Below, piece by piece: positions 1 to 8,161 of a DNA stretch of 64,000 bases (positions are counted from its first letter, which is position 1; each line of letters opens with the position of its first letter). The position numbers were made by a program, and so were the translations under genes. Source of the stretch: Bacterioplanes sp965233665 (GTDB lineage: Bacteria; Pseudomonadota; Gammaproteobacteria; Pseudomonadales; Oceanobacteraceae); the NCBI GenBank assembly GCA_965233665.1, contig CBDDTG010000005.1:66295-130294 (forward strand). The letters are read 5' to 3'. A model generated the notes under the pieces. It was not told the DNA's origin and did no database searches. It worked only from the letters and a program-made list of their open reading frames with translations.

Positions 1-1505
1 CCGTGATCCAAGTGCACCACCGGAGTGCCTGGCTGCAATTCGGATAAATCACGTACCACCAGTTCGGCGTCGGTACGCTGTTTTTGGCGGCGACGGCGTT
101 GTTGAATGCGCTGGCCAAATAGCTGGTTTTCCGTCACCAGTGCCAAGGGCGGCTGGCCGTCTGGCTCGGTGAGGATAACGACGCCTTGCTCCAGTGGCGC
201 GACGACAATGCCTAAAGACGCAGGGTCGTTGGCGGCATCGGCCCAGTTGTCGAATTCGTCTGGCACCAGCTTGGCGCGGCGCAACAGGTCTTTGAGGGCT
301 TCGCGCCGGCCTGCCGATTCCACGCAAAAGCGCACGCGTCGCGGTTGCTCTTGCAACCAATGTTGCAGGCGCTGCAGTGGCTGCTCCAAGCGGCTGTCGG
401 TGCTGATGTCAGGCAGGGGTTGGGTGGCAAAGGCGACGGCGCCAGCGCGTTCGGGCAGGTTTTGTTGATGCCACTGGATGCGCGGGTGCTCGTTTAGCGC
501 GGTGAACAGCTGGTCGGTGGCGAGAAACAGCTCCGCGGGCGGCAAAATAGGGCGCTGGCGATCGTAGCGTCGGCTTTCATAGCGTTGCTCGACTTCCTGG
601 CGAAATTGCTGAGCCGCGGTTTCCAGCTCAGCATCGTGAATGATCAGAGTTTGCTTGGGCAGGTGGTCAAACAGGCTGCCCAGTGGGTCAGCAAAAAACA
701 GCGGTAAATAGTATTCCACCCCTGGTGGGGCGATGCCGTTGCTGACGTCGGTGTAGACGCTGCTGGATTTTGGGTCTTGCTCAAAAAAGTCAAACCAGCG
801 GCTTTTAAATAAGCGCATGGCGGCTTTATCGAGCGGGAATTCGCGCGCCGGCAAAATGCGAATTTGCTCAACGGTATCTATGGTGCGCTGGCTGTCTGGG
901 TCGAAGGTGCGCAGGCTTTCGACTTCGTCATCAAACAGCTCAACCCGAAACGGCAAGCTTTGGCCCATCGGGAAAATATCCATAATGGCGCCGCGCACGG
1001 CATATTCACCATGTTCATATACGGTATCAACACAGTGGTAGCCGGCCGTTTCTAATTGCAGGCGTGTATTGTCGACATCAAACCGAGCGCCGACGTCGAG
1101 GGCAAAGCTTTGGCCTTGATAAAAGCTCGCCGGTGGCAAGCGGTGTAGTAGGGTGCTGATGGGCAAAATCAATACACCGTGGCGGGTGTCTTGCAGTTGC
1201 GCCAGCGTCGCTAAGCGCTGCGAGATGATGTCTTGGTGCGGCGAGAACACGTCGTAGGGCAAGATTTCCCAATCTGGGAAGTGCAATACCGGTAACTGGC
1301 TGGCAAAAAAGCGCAGTTCGTCTTCTAGGCGTAAGGCGCTGCTGGTGTCGGTGGTGATGACCAGCGTCAGGCCGGTTCGCGTCGTGGCCGCTTCAGCGAT
1401 GGCCAGTGCTTGGCTGGCGCCCTCAAGCTGACCCCAGAAGCGGCGTTCGCCGGCACGGCTTGGAAGTTCTGGCTGCAATAACAGAGGTTGGTTGGCAGAC
1501 ACCAC
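1..1505 (-). CDS. mfd: Transcription-repair coupling factor Mfd (N-terminal ~501 residues, cut by window edge)
   Basis: Mfd is a cytosolic ATPase that removes stalled RNA polymerase from damaged DNA and recruits UvrA. Reading the minus strand without a stop gives a protein with the Mfd N-terminal landmarks: FPDWEILPYD, FSPHQDIISQRL and HGVLILPISTLLHRL, i.e. the UvrB-like domain 1/2 region. At the window edge it reaches VVHLDHG, the start of the RNA-polymerase-interacting domain; the helicase motor lies outside. The start chosen is GTG at 1505, 9 nt after an AAGGAG box (minus-strand complement of 1515-1520); a second GTG follows at once (1502). Divergent from gap, as I recall for Pseudomonas. 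A TACACT-like -10 may lie opposite 1543-1548, with no clear -35. Confidence 0.95.
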   Translation of the reverse strand, partial: MVSANQPLLLQPELPSRAGERRFWGQLEGASQALAIAEAATTRTGLTLVITTDTSSALRLEDELRFFASQLPVLHFPDWEILPYDVFSPHQDIISQRLATLAQLQDTRHGVLILPISTLLHRLPPASFYQGQSFALDVGARFDVDNTRLQLETAGYHCVDTVYEHGEYAVRGAIMDIFPMGQSLPFRVELFDDEVESLRTFDPDSQRTIDTVEQIRILPAREFPLDKAAMRLFKSRWFDFFEQDPKSSSVYTDVSNGIAPPGVEYYLPLFFADPLGSLFDHLPKQTLIIHDAELETAAQQFRQEVEQRYESRRYDRQRPILPPAELFLATDQLFTALNEHPRIQWHQQNLPERAGAVAFATQPLPDISTDSRLEQPLQRLQHWLQEQPRRVRFCVESAGRREALKDLLRRAKLVPDEFDNWADAANDPASLGIVVAPLEQGVVILTEPDGQPPLALVTENQLFGQRIQQRRRRQKQRTDAELVVRDLSELQPGTPVVHLDH

Positions 1506-1600
1506 GCGGGCAAGCTCCTTGCTGGATGACAAAAGGGCGCTCAGTGTACCGAAACTCACCGAGCGCCGCGATGCAGCGCATCACTTGCGGCAACACACAA

Positions 1601-1629
1601 TTGTGAATCCTGCATGACACGGGCATAAT
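1601..1629 (+). promoter_or_regulatory. Candidate sigma-70 promoter for gap
   Basis: TTGTGA (1601-1606) and CATAAT (1624-1629) are separated by exactly 17 bp, and the implied start falls about 40 bp before the gap GTG. It is the best promoter match in the 169-bp mfd/gap divergent region. Not tested. Confidence 0.55.
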
Positions 1630-1674
1630 GTGCGCCCCGAATTTGCCATTAATTTGTTTAACGGAAGGTGTGCC

Positions 1675-3120
1675 GTGAGCCAAGACATGCGTGAAGCCTG
1701 TTTGAAGGACTGGATGGAGCGTGAATCCATTGCTGAGTCCATGATTCCACTGATCGGTGGTTTGTACCGTCAAAACAACGTCGTCACGGCGCTGTACGGT
1801 CGCCCAGTCATTAACCGTTCTGTGATTGAGTTGATCAAGGCGCATCGCTTTGTTCGCCATATGGAGAACGAAGAGCTGTCGGTACACGACACCTACCCAG
1901 TATTGAAAGCCATGAGCGAGCTGAACATCGCCCGTGCGCATGTTGACATCGGCAAACTGGCGGTCAAGTTCCGCAAAGAAGGCGAAGGTCGCGACGTTAA
2001 AGAGTTCGTTGCCGATGAACTCAAAGACATCATGGGTCAGTCACCTGCCGAAGGCGAAGACCGTGATGTGGTGCTGTATGGCTTTGGCCGTATTGGTCGT
2101 TTGCTGGCGCGCATTCTGGTAGAAAAATCCGGCGGTGATAACGGCTTGCGTTTGCGTGCGATCGTTGTGCGTCGCGGCAAGGGTGATGACTTGGTTAAGC
2201 GTGCTAGCTTGCTGCGTCGTGACTCAGTACACGGTACTTTTAGAGGTACCTTGAGCATTGATGAAGAAAACGAAGCCATCATTGCTAACGGCAACTACAT
2301 CAAGGTGATTTACGCCAACAACCCGGCTGAAATCGATTACACCCAATACGGCATCAACAATGCCCTGGTGATCGATAACACAGGTGTATGGCGTGACGAA
2401 GACGGCCTGGGCCAGCACCTGCAGGCCAAAGGCACCGCGCGCGTATTGCTGACAGCGCCGGGCAAAGGCGATCTGAAAAACATCGTTTACGGCATCAATA
2501 ATGGCGATATCGACAGCAGCGACAAGATTTTGTCTGCGGCGTCTTGCACCACCAACGCTATTACGCCGGTATTGAAAGTGATGTACGACCGCTTTGGTAT
2601 TCAAAGTGGCCACGTTGAAACCGTGCACTCGTACACCAATGACCAAAACTTGATCGACAACTACCACAAAGGTGACCGTCGTGGCCGCAGTGCGCCACTG
2701 AACATGGTGATCACAGAAACGGGCGCGGCTAAGGCCGTTGCTAAAGCGCTGCCAGAGCTGAAAGGCAAGCTGACCGGCAACGCGATTCGCGTGCCAACGC
2801 CGAACGTTTCTATGGCGATTCTGTCACTCAACTTGAGCAAAGAAGTAAGTGTGGACGAAGTTAATGACTTCCTGCGTGAGCAGTCACTGCATTCAGAGCT
2901 GCAAAAGCAGATCGATTGGGTCAACTCGCCAGAAGTGGTTTCTACAGACTTTGTCGGCAACAGCCACGCGGGCATCGTTGATGCTCAGGCCACTATCGTG
3001 AATGGCCAACACGTTAATCTGTACGTTTGGTACGACAACGAATACGGCTACAGCCGTCAGGTGGTGCGCATCGCCCAGCAAGTGTGCGGTGTTAATTACG
3101 CGACCTACCCGGCGCGTTAA
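1675..3120 (+). CDS. gap: Glyceraldehyde-3-phosphate dehydrogenase, long form with N-terminal extension
   Basis: It oxidises glyceraldehyde 3-phosphate to 1,3-bisphosphoglycerate, or the reverse in gluconeogenesis. The 481-aa product is about 150 residues longer than classical GapA: a helical N-terminal extension of ~130 residues precedes the Rossmann motif GFGRIGRLLAR (about 136-146). The catalytic motif SAASCTTNA puts the active-site Cys near 291, with the partner His in VETVHSYT, and the C-terminal WYDNEYGYS is intact. After the second strand the sequence is AIVVRRG where NAD-specific enzymes have an Asp, which suggests NADP use (inference). GTG at 1675 is preferred over ATG 1630: it follows a GGAAGG box, and the upstream residues lie over the likely promoter. 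The mfd-gap-nqr order is known from pseudomonads. Confidence 0.93.
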   Translation: MSQDMREACLKDWMERESIAESMIPLIGGLYRQNNVVTALYGRPVINRSVIELIKAHRFVRHMENEELSVHDTYPVLKAMSELNIARAHVDIGKLAVKFRKEGEGRDVKEFVADELKDIMGQSPAEGEDRDVVLYGFGRIGRLLARILVEKSGGDNGLRLRAIVVRRGKGDDLVKRASLLRRDSVHGTFRGTLSIDEENEAIIANGNYIKVIYANNPAEIDYTQYGINNALVIDNTGVWRDEDGLGQHLQAKGTARVLLTAPGKGDLKNIVYGINNGDIDSSDKILSAASCTTNAITPVLKVMYDRFGIQSGHVETVHSYTNDQNLIDNYHKGDRRGRSAPLNMVITETGAAKAVAKALPELKGKLTGNAIRVPTPNVSMAILSLNLSKEVSVDEVNDFLREQSLHSELQKQIDWVNSPEVVSTDFVGNSHAGIVDAQATIVNGQHVNLYVWYDNEYGYSRQVVRIAQQVCGVNYATYPAR

Positions 3121-3131
3121 GCGATCCAAAA

Positions 3132-3160
3132 AGCCGCTGCCTGTGCAGCGGCTTTTTTTT
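3132..3160 (+). terminator. Rho-independent terminator of gap
   Basis: A 9-bp perfect stem (3132-3140 with 3145-3153), loop CTGT, then an eight-T run, 11 bp after the gap stop codon. Confidence 0.92.
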
Positions 3161-3530
3161 GGCTAAGCTTCGGGCATTCATAAGCGAGCAAAGAACAGTT
3201 GAGTGCGACTAAGGTATGAACTCAGGTGTTCTTTGCTTGTTGGGTTAAGCCAATCGAGCACTGCTGGCGCCGATATCGGTTCTACTCCTTTTACCGGGTG
3301 CGAACTAGCCCGGATTATGGCCCTTGGTGCGGTGGATTCTTGGCTCACCCGTCTTTATAATTAGCGCGATTTTTAACTTGGGAAATGAGTCCAAGTGCTT
3401 GTTTCCAGTGCAAAAACACGGTCTTTATCGTGACGCACCTCGAACTCTCTGTGCTAGGGGGAGTCTGGCGTGCGATTTTTTTGTACATGGGAGATGCGCA
3501 TCTTGAGGCAATTGTGATTAGGCGAGGCAT
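3161..3530. other. Long intergenic leader upstream of nqrA
   Basis: This 370-bp stretch has no credible gene. It holds one strong RNA hairpin: 3183-3204 pairs with 3220-3241 (about 22 pairs including G-U, one mismatch) around a 15-nt loop, with no T-run after it, so it is not a classical terminator. A perfect TATAAT lies at 3356-3361 but its -35 is weak (TGGATT). The nqr promoter and any leader control probably lie here. A 60-codon reading frame inside it has no ribosome site and no recognisable product. Confidence 0.6.
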
Positions 3531-4865
3531 ATGATCAACATCAAGAAAGGTCTTGACTTGCCCATCACCGGTAGCCCTGAACAAGCCATTTATGATGGCC
3601 CTGCTATCAGCGAAGTCGCTGTGCTCGGGCCGGATTACGTCGGGATGAAGCCGACGATGGAAGTTCAGGTCGGTGATCGGGTGAAAAAAGGCCAGGTGTT
3701 ATTCACCGATAAAAAGACTGACGGTGTCCAGTACACCGCACCCGCCGCTGGCGTGATCAATGCGGTTAACCGCGGTGAGCGCCGACGTTTTTTGTCTGTC
3801 GTGATTGGCGTTGAAGGTGATGAAGAAATTACCTTTGATAGCTACAGCGCAGAGCAACTCAGCTCTCTGACAGCCGAGCAGGTAGAGAATAATCTGGTTA
3901 AGTCTGGATTGTGGACAGCACTGCGTGCACGTCCGTTCTCTCGTACTCCGGCTTTGGGCAGTCGTCCACAGGCCATTTTCGTAAATGCCATGGATACCAA
4001 TCCGTTGGCAGCTGATCCTGCTTTAGTGATCGGTGAGCAGCGAGAAGCATTTGCCAATGGTTTGAAGGTTCTGAAGCCTTTGACAGAAGGCACTTTGTTT
4101 GTGTGCAAAGCCCCCGGTGCTGACATTCCAACGGCCGGTGTGGAGCAGACTGAAGAGTTTGCCGGGCCGCACCCGGCAGGTCTGAGTGGTACGCATATTC
4201 ACCACCTACACCCTGTGAGCGAAAAGCGCACGGTATGGACAGTTGGCTATCAAGATGTCATTGCCATTGGCCATTTGTTTGCCACCGGCAGCTTGTACAG
4301 CCAACGCGTGGTCTCTCTGGCTGGACCTCAGGTGACTAAGCCGCGCTTAGTGCGCGTACCCGAAGGCGCCAGCTTGCAGGAGCTGACCGCAGGTGAGCTG
4401 CTGGACGATGAGAACCGCATCATCTCGGGTTCTGTTTTTGGTGGCCGCACCGCAGCGGGTGCCGAAGGATTCTTGGGACGCTTCCATAATCAGGTGTCTG
4501 TGCTGCGCGAAGGGCGTGATCGTCCCATGTTCCACTACTTCCGCGCCGGCAATGATCGCTTCTCGGTGATGCCGATCTACATCTCTAAGCTGATGAACAA
4601 ATTGTTCCCGTTCAGTACCAGCACCAACGGCAGTGAACGTGCCATGGTGCCAGTAGGGGCGTACGAAAAAATCATGCCGCTGGATGTATTACCGACACAG
4701 TTGCTGCGTGCACTGATTGTTGAGGATATGGAAACGGCAATCGCACTGGGTGCATTGGAGCTGGAAGAAGAAGATCTGGCACTGTGCAGTTTCGTTTGCC
4801 CAGGCAAGTACGAGTACGGCCCGATCCTGCGTAAGAATTTAACGCGAATTGAGGCGGAGGGTTGA
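3531..4865 (+). CDS. nqrA: Na+-translocating NADH:quinone reductase subunit A
   Basis: NqrA is the soluble cytoplasmic, quinone-associated subunit of the six-subunit Na+-NQR pump that moves Na+ outward with NADH oxidation. The 444-aa protein starts with the typical MINIKKGLDLPI and contains an early lipoyl/barrel-like segment (VKKGQVLFTDKKTDGVQYT) found in NqrA and RnfC. No signal peptide or membrane segment is seen. It is the first gene of nqrABCDEF; the nqrB ribosome site overlaps its last codons. The ATG at 3531 follows an AGGCGAGG-like site. Confidence 0.97.
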   Translation: MINIKKGLDLPITGSPEQAIYDGPAISEVAVLGPDYVGMKPTMEVQVGDRVKKGQVLFTDKKTDGVQYTAPAAGVINAVNRGERRRFLSVVIGVEGDEEITFDSYSAEQLSSLTAEQVENNLVKSGLWTALRARPFSRTPALGSRPQAIFVNAMDTNPLAADPALVIGEQREAFANGLKVLKPLTEGTLFVCKAPGADIPTAGVEQTEEFAGPHPAGLSGTHIHHLHPVSEKRTVWTVGYQDVIAIGHLFATGSLYSQRVVSLAGPQVTKPRLVRVPEGASLQELTAGELLDDENRIISGSVFGGRTAAGAEGFLGRFHNQVSVLREGRDRPMFHYFRAGNDRFSVMPIYISKLMNKLFPFSTSTNGSERAMVPVGAYEKIMPLDVLPTQLLRALIVEDMETAIALGALELEEEDLALCSFVCPGKYEYGPILRKNLTRIEAEG

Positions 4866-4867
4866 TT

Positions 4868-6079
4868 ATGGGACTGCGAGCGACATTCGATAAAATGGCA
4901 CCGCACTTTGAAAAAGGCGGTAAGTACGAAAAGCTGTATCCACTGTATGAAGCAGTCGATACCGGTTTGTTCCATCCACCCAATGTGACCAACAACACCT
5001 CTCATGTGCGCGATGGCATCGACCTGAAACGTATCATGATCACAGTGTGGATCTGTACCTTCCCGGCCATGTTCTTTGGCATGTACAACATTGGTTTGCA
5101 GGCGAATGAAGCCTTGGCAGCCGGTGCTGGCACTGCGATTGAAGGCTGGCGTGAAATGCTGATCGCCCTGTTGGGCGGTGGCGGCCATAACCCAGCCAGT
5201 TTCTGGGATAACTTTGCCTTTGGCGCGGCTTACTTCTTGCCGGTTTACGCCGTGACCTTTGCGGTAGGTGGCTTCTGGGAAGTGTTGTTTGCCATTGTGC
5301 GCAAGCATGAGGTGAATGAAGGCTTCTTTGTGACCTCCATTTTGTTTGCTCTGATCCTGCCGCCGAGCATTCCCCTGTGGCAAGTTGCCCTGGGCATCAG
5401 CTTTGGTGTGGTGATCGGCAAAGAAATCTTTGGTGGTACTGGCAAAAACTTCCTGAACCCAGCACTGACTGGCCGTGCCTTCCTGTTCTTTGCTTACCCA
5501 GCAGATTTATCGGGTAACTCGGTATGGACTGCGGTAGATGGCTTCTCGGGTGCAACGCCACTGAGCAACGCTCAAGAGGGCGGTGTGCAGGCTGTTATCG
5601 ATGGCGGCGTGACCTGGTTTGACGCCTTCTTTGGCACCATTCAAGGCTCGATGGGCGAGACCAGCACCCTAGCAATCTTGCTGGGCGGCGTGGTGTTGCT
5701 GACCATGGGCATTGCCAGCTGGCGCATCGTGTTAGGCGTGTTCGTTGGCATGGTGGCGACCACTTGGCTGTTTAACTTCATCGGTTCAGATACCAACCCA
5801 CTGTTTGCTGTGCCTTGGTACTGGCATTTGGTGATGGGCGGCTTTGCCTTCGGCATGATCTTTATGGCCACGGACCCAGTGTCCGCTTCTATGACCAATA
5901 CCGGCAAATTCTACTTTGGCGCTCTGATTGGTCTGATGGTGATTATGATCCGTGTGGCTAACCCGGCTTACCCTGAGGGCATGATGCTGGCGATTCTATT
6001 TGCCAACCTATTTGCACCTCTGATCGACCATTTTGTGGTGCAGTCCAATATTAAACGGAGGGTTGCTCGTGTCAGCTAA
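4868..6079 (+). CDS. nqrB: Na+-NQR subunit B
   Basis: Integral membrane subunit that carries a covalently bound FMN and much of the Na+ path. The 403-aa protein has many hydrophobic spans, and the flavin-attachment motif SGAT puts the Thr near residue 230 (GFSGATPLS). The ATG at 4868 is chosen over an upstream TTG at 4862 because GGCGGAGGG lies just ahead of it; it starts 2 bp after the nqrA stop. Covalent flavinylation needs the transferase ApbE, which is not encoded in this window. Confidence 0.97.
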   Translation: MGLRATFDKMAPHFEKGGKYEKLYPLYEAVDTGLFHPPNVTNNTSHVRDGIDLKRIMITVWICTFPAMFFGMYNIGLQANEALAAGAGTAIEGWREMLIALLGGGGHNPASFWDNFAFGAAYFLPVYAVTFAVGGFWEVLFAIVRKHEVNEGFFVTSILFALILPPSIPLWQVALGISFGVVIGKEIFGGTGKNFLNPALTGRAFLFFAYPADLSGNSVWTAVDGFSGATPLSNAQEGGVQAVIDGGVTWFDAFFGTIQGSMGETSTLAILLGGVVLLTMGIASWRIVLGVFVGMVATTWLFNFIGSDTNPLFAVPWYWHLVMGGFAFGMIFMATDPVSASMTNTGKFYFGALIGLMVIMIRVANPAYPEGMMLAILFANLFAPLIDHFVVQSNIKRRVARVS

Positions 6080-6872
6080 TAACGACAGCATCCAAAAAAC
6101 TCTGATCGTGGCGGTATTGCTGTGTCTGGTGTGTTCTGTGATTGTGGCGGGTGCCGCGGTGTCACTGAAACCACTGCAGCAAGCCAACATCGCAGAGGAT
6201 ATGAAGAAAAACATCCTCGCTGCTGCTGGTTTGCTTGATGGCAGCATAAGCGTTACTGAACAGTTTGAGCAGGTAACGACCCGCATCGTTAACTTGGAAG
6301 AAGGCCGCTTTGCGACCGAAGCCGAAGTTAACGACATCAAAAAACTGATGGGTCTGAATGACATCAGTAAGTTTGATCAGCGCAAAGCTTCACAAATGCC
6401 CGAGCTGTCTGACAAGCTCGCCGGCAGTGAAGACCCTGCCAGCATTAAGCGTCGCTCCAAATATGCGGCTGTGTATTTGGTTCAAGAAGGCGATCAGTTA
6501 GAGAAACTCATTTTACCGATCCACGGCTATGGCTTGTGGTCCACCCTGTATGGCTTCATCGCTTTGAAAGGCGATTTGGAGACCGTTGAAGGCTTGGGTT
6601 TCTATGAGCATGGTGAAACGCCGGGACTGGGTGGCGAAGTCGACAACCCATTGTGGAAAGCCAAGTGGGTTGGCAAAGAGCTGCACAATGAGCAAGGTAA
6701 GTTAGCCATTGAAGTGATCAAGGGTGAAGCCCCTCGCGACTCTGAGCATAAGGTGGACGGCTTAAGCGGTGCGACGCTGACCAGCCGCGGTGTGAACAAC
6801 CTGGTGCGTTATTGGGTGGGCGAACAAGCCTTTGGCAAACTGCTGAATCAAATGAAATCACAGGGGGCTTAA
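6069..6872 (+). CDS. nqrC: Na+-NQR subunit C
   Basis: Membrane-anchored subunit with a second covalent FMN. One N-terminal membrane segment (about 11-31) is followed by the FMN-binding domain; the attachment motif is SGAT with Thr about residue 236 (DGLSGATLTS). Length is 267 aa from the GTG at 6069, which follows GGAGGG and overlaps the end of nqrB by 11 bp, a sign of translational coupling. The start VSANNDSI resembles known NqrC N-termini (MASNNDSI in Vibrio, from memory). Confidence 0.96.
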   Translation: MSANNDSIQKTLIVAVLLCLVCSVIVAGAAVSLKPLQQANIAEDMKKNILAAAGLLDGSISVTEQFEQVTTRIVNLEEGRFATEAEVNDIKKLMGLNDISKFDQRKASQMPELSDKLAGSEDPASIKRRSKYAAVYLVQEGDQLEKLILPIHGYGLWSTLYGFIALKGDLETVEGLGFYEHGETPGLGGEVDNPLWKAKWVGKELHNEQGKLAIEVIKGEAPRDSEHKVDGLSGATLTSRGVNNLVRYWVGEQAFGKLLNQMKSQGA

Positions 6873-6873
6873 G

Positions 6874-7536
6874 GTGTCTGAGATTAAAAACGTTCTGACC
6901 GAACCCTTATTTAATAAAAACCCAATTGCTTTGCAGATCCTGGGGATTTGCTCGGCATTGGCAGTAACCACCAGCTTACAAGTCACCTTGGTGATGTGTT
7001 TGGCGGTGATTGCGGTGACGTCGTTTTCTAACGTCGGCGTATCGTTAATCCGTAACCATATTCCGAACAACATTCGGATTATTGTGCAGATGATTATTAT
7101 CGCCTCGCTGGTGATTGTGGTTGATCAGGTATTAAAAGCTTTTGCTTATGAAATCAGTAAGCAGCTGTCGGTATTTGTGGGCCTGATTATCACTAACTGT
7201 ATCGTGATGGGCCGTGCTGAAGCTTTTGCCATGAAAAATGGTCCTGTATTGAGCTTCTTTGATGGCGTGGGCAATGGCCTGGGCTATTCGGTTGTGCTGA
7301 TCGTTGTGGCAACCATTCGCGAGTTGTTTGGCGCAGGTAAGTTGCTGGGTGTCGAGATTCTGCCGCTGGTCACCGATGGTGGCTGGTATCAGTCGAACGG
7401 CCTGTTGCTGCTGCCACCGTCTGCCTTCTTCATTATTGGTCTGTTCATCTGGGCACTGCGCAGCTGGAAGAAAGATCAGGTAGAAGAGCCAGACTTTAAG
7501 ATTCTGCCAAACACTGAACACTCAGGAGGCCACTAA
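6874..7536 (+). CDS. nqrD: Na+-NQR subunit D
   Basis: Small polytopic membrane subunit, paralogous to NqrE and RnfE, that with NqrE forms the membrane core of the pump. At 220 aa it is nearly all hydrophobic, with the conserved Cys in IITNCIVMGRAEAFA and in the ICSALAVTT segment; such cysteines hold an iron centre between NqrD and NqrE in solved complexes. The GTG start at 6874 follows AGGGGG with one base between genes. The stop overlaps the nqrE start (TAATG). Confidence 0.97.
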   Translation: MSEIKNVLTEPLFNKNPIALQILGICSALAVTTSLQVTLVMCLAVIAVTSFSNVGVSLIRNHIPNNIRIIVQMIIIASLVIVVDQVLKAFAYEISKQLSVFVGLIITNCIVMGRAEAFAMKNGPVLSFFDGVGNGLGYSVVLIVVATIRELFGAGKLLGVEILPLVTDGGWYQSNGLLLLPPSAFFIIGLFIWALRSWKKDQVEEPDFKILPNTEHSGGH

Positions 7537-8150
7537 TGGAACATTATTTAAGCCTGCTGGTTAAAGCGGTCTTTGTCGAAAATATGGCGTTGGCCTTCTT
7601 CTTGGGCATGTGTACCTTTTTGGCCATTTCTAAGAAGATCCAAACCGCCATTGGCCTAGGTATCGCGGTGATTTTGGTGCTGGCCATTACGGTGCCGGTG
7701 AATAACCTGATTTACACCGGTTTGCTGAAAGAAGGCGCAATGACCTGGATCAGCGAAGATCTTGCCACGGTTGATCTGAGCTTCTTGGGCCTGTTGACCT
7801 ACATCGGCGTGATCGCTGCCATGGTACAGATTTTGGAAATGGTGCTGGATAAGTACGTTCCGTCTTTGTACAACGCTCTGGGTGTGTTTTTGCCGCTGAT
7901 TACCGTGAACTGCGCCATCATGGGTGCCTCATTGTTCATGGTCGAGCGTGATTACAACCTGGGTGAAAGTGTCGTGTATGGCGTGGGTGCAGGCCTTGGC
8001 TGGGCACTGGCGATTGCGTCACTGGCGGGTATTCGCGAAAAAATGAAGTACAGCGATGTGCCGGCAGGCCTGCAAGGTCTGGGCATTACCTTTATGACCG
8101 TTGGCTTGATGTCCCTCGGCTTCATGTCCTTCTCTGGCGTATCACTGTAA
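7536..8150 (+). CDS. nqrE: Na+-NQR subunit E
   Basis: Membrane partner of NqrD, homologous to RnfA. The 204-aa protein is highly hydrophobic with the conserved Cys motifs FLGMCTF near the N-terminus and TVNCAIMGASLFM in the middle. The ATG overlaps the nqrD stop by one base and AGGAGG lies just upstream, so the two subunits are translationally coupled in likely equal amounts. Confidence 0.97.
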   Translation: MEHYLSLLVKAVFVENMALAFFLGMCTFLAISKKIQTAIGLGIAVILVLAITVPVNNLIYTGLLKEGAMTWISEDLATVDLSFLGLLTYIGVIAAMVQILEMVLDKYVPSLYNALGVFLPLITVNCAIMGASLFMVERDYNLGESVVYGVGAGLGWALAIASLAGIREKMKYSDVPAGLQGLGITFMTVGLMSLGFMSFSGVSL

Positions 8151-8161
8151 GGAGTTAGGCA

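Noticed and set aside
3324..3506. 60-codon frame in the nqrA leader
   Set aside because: No ribosome site, no recognisable sequence, and it overlaps the likely promoter.
4577..5383. Minus-strand open frame of 268 codons opposite nqrA/nqrB
   Set aside because: Spans two real genes on the other strand; composition is a shadow.
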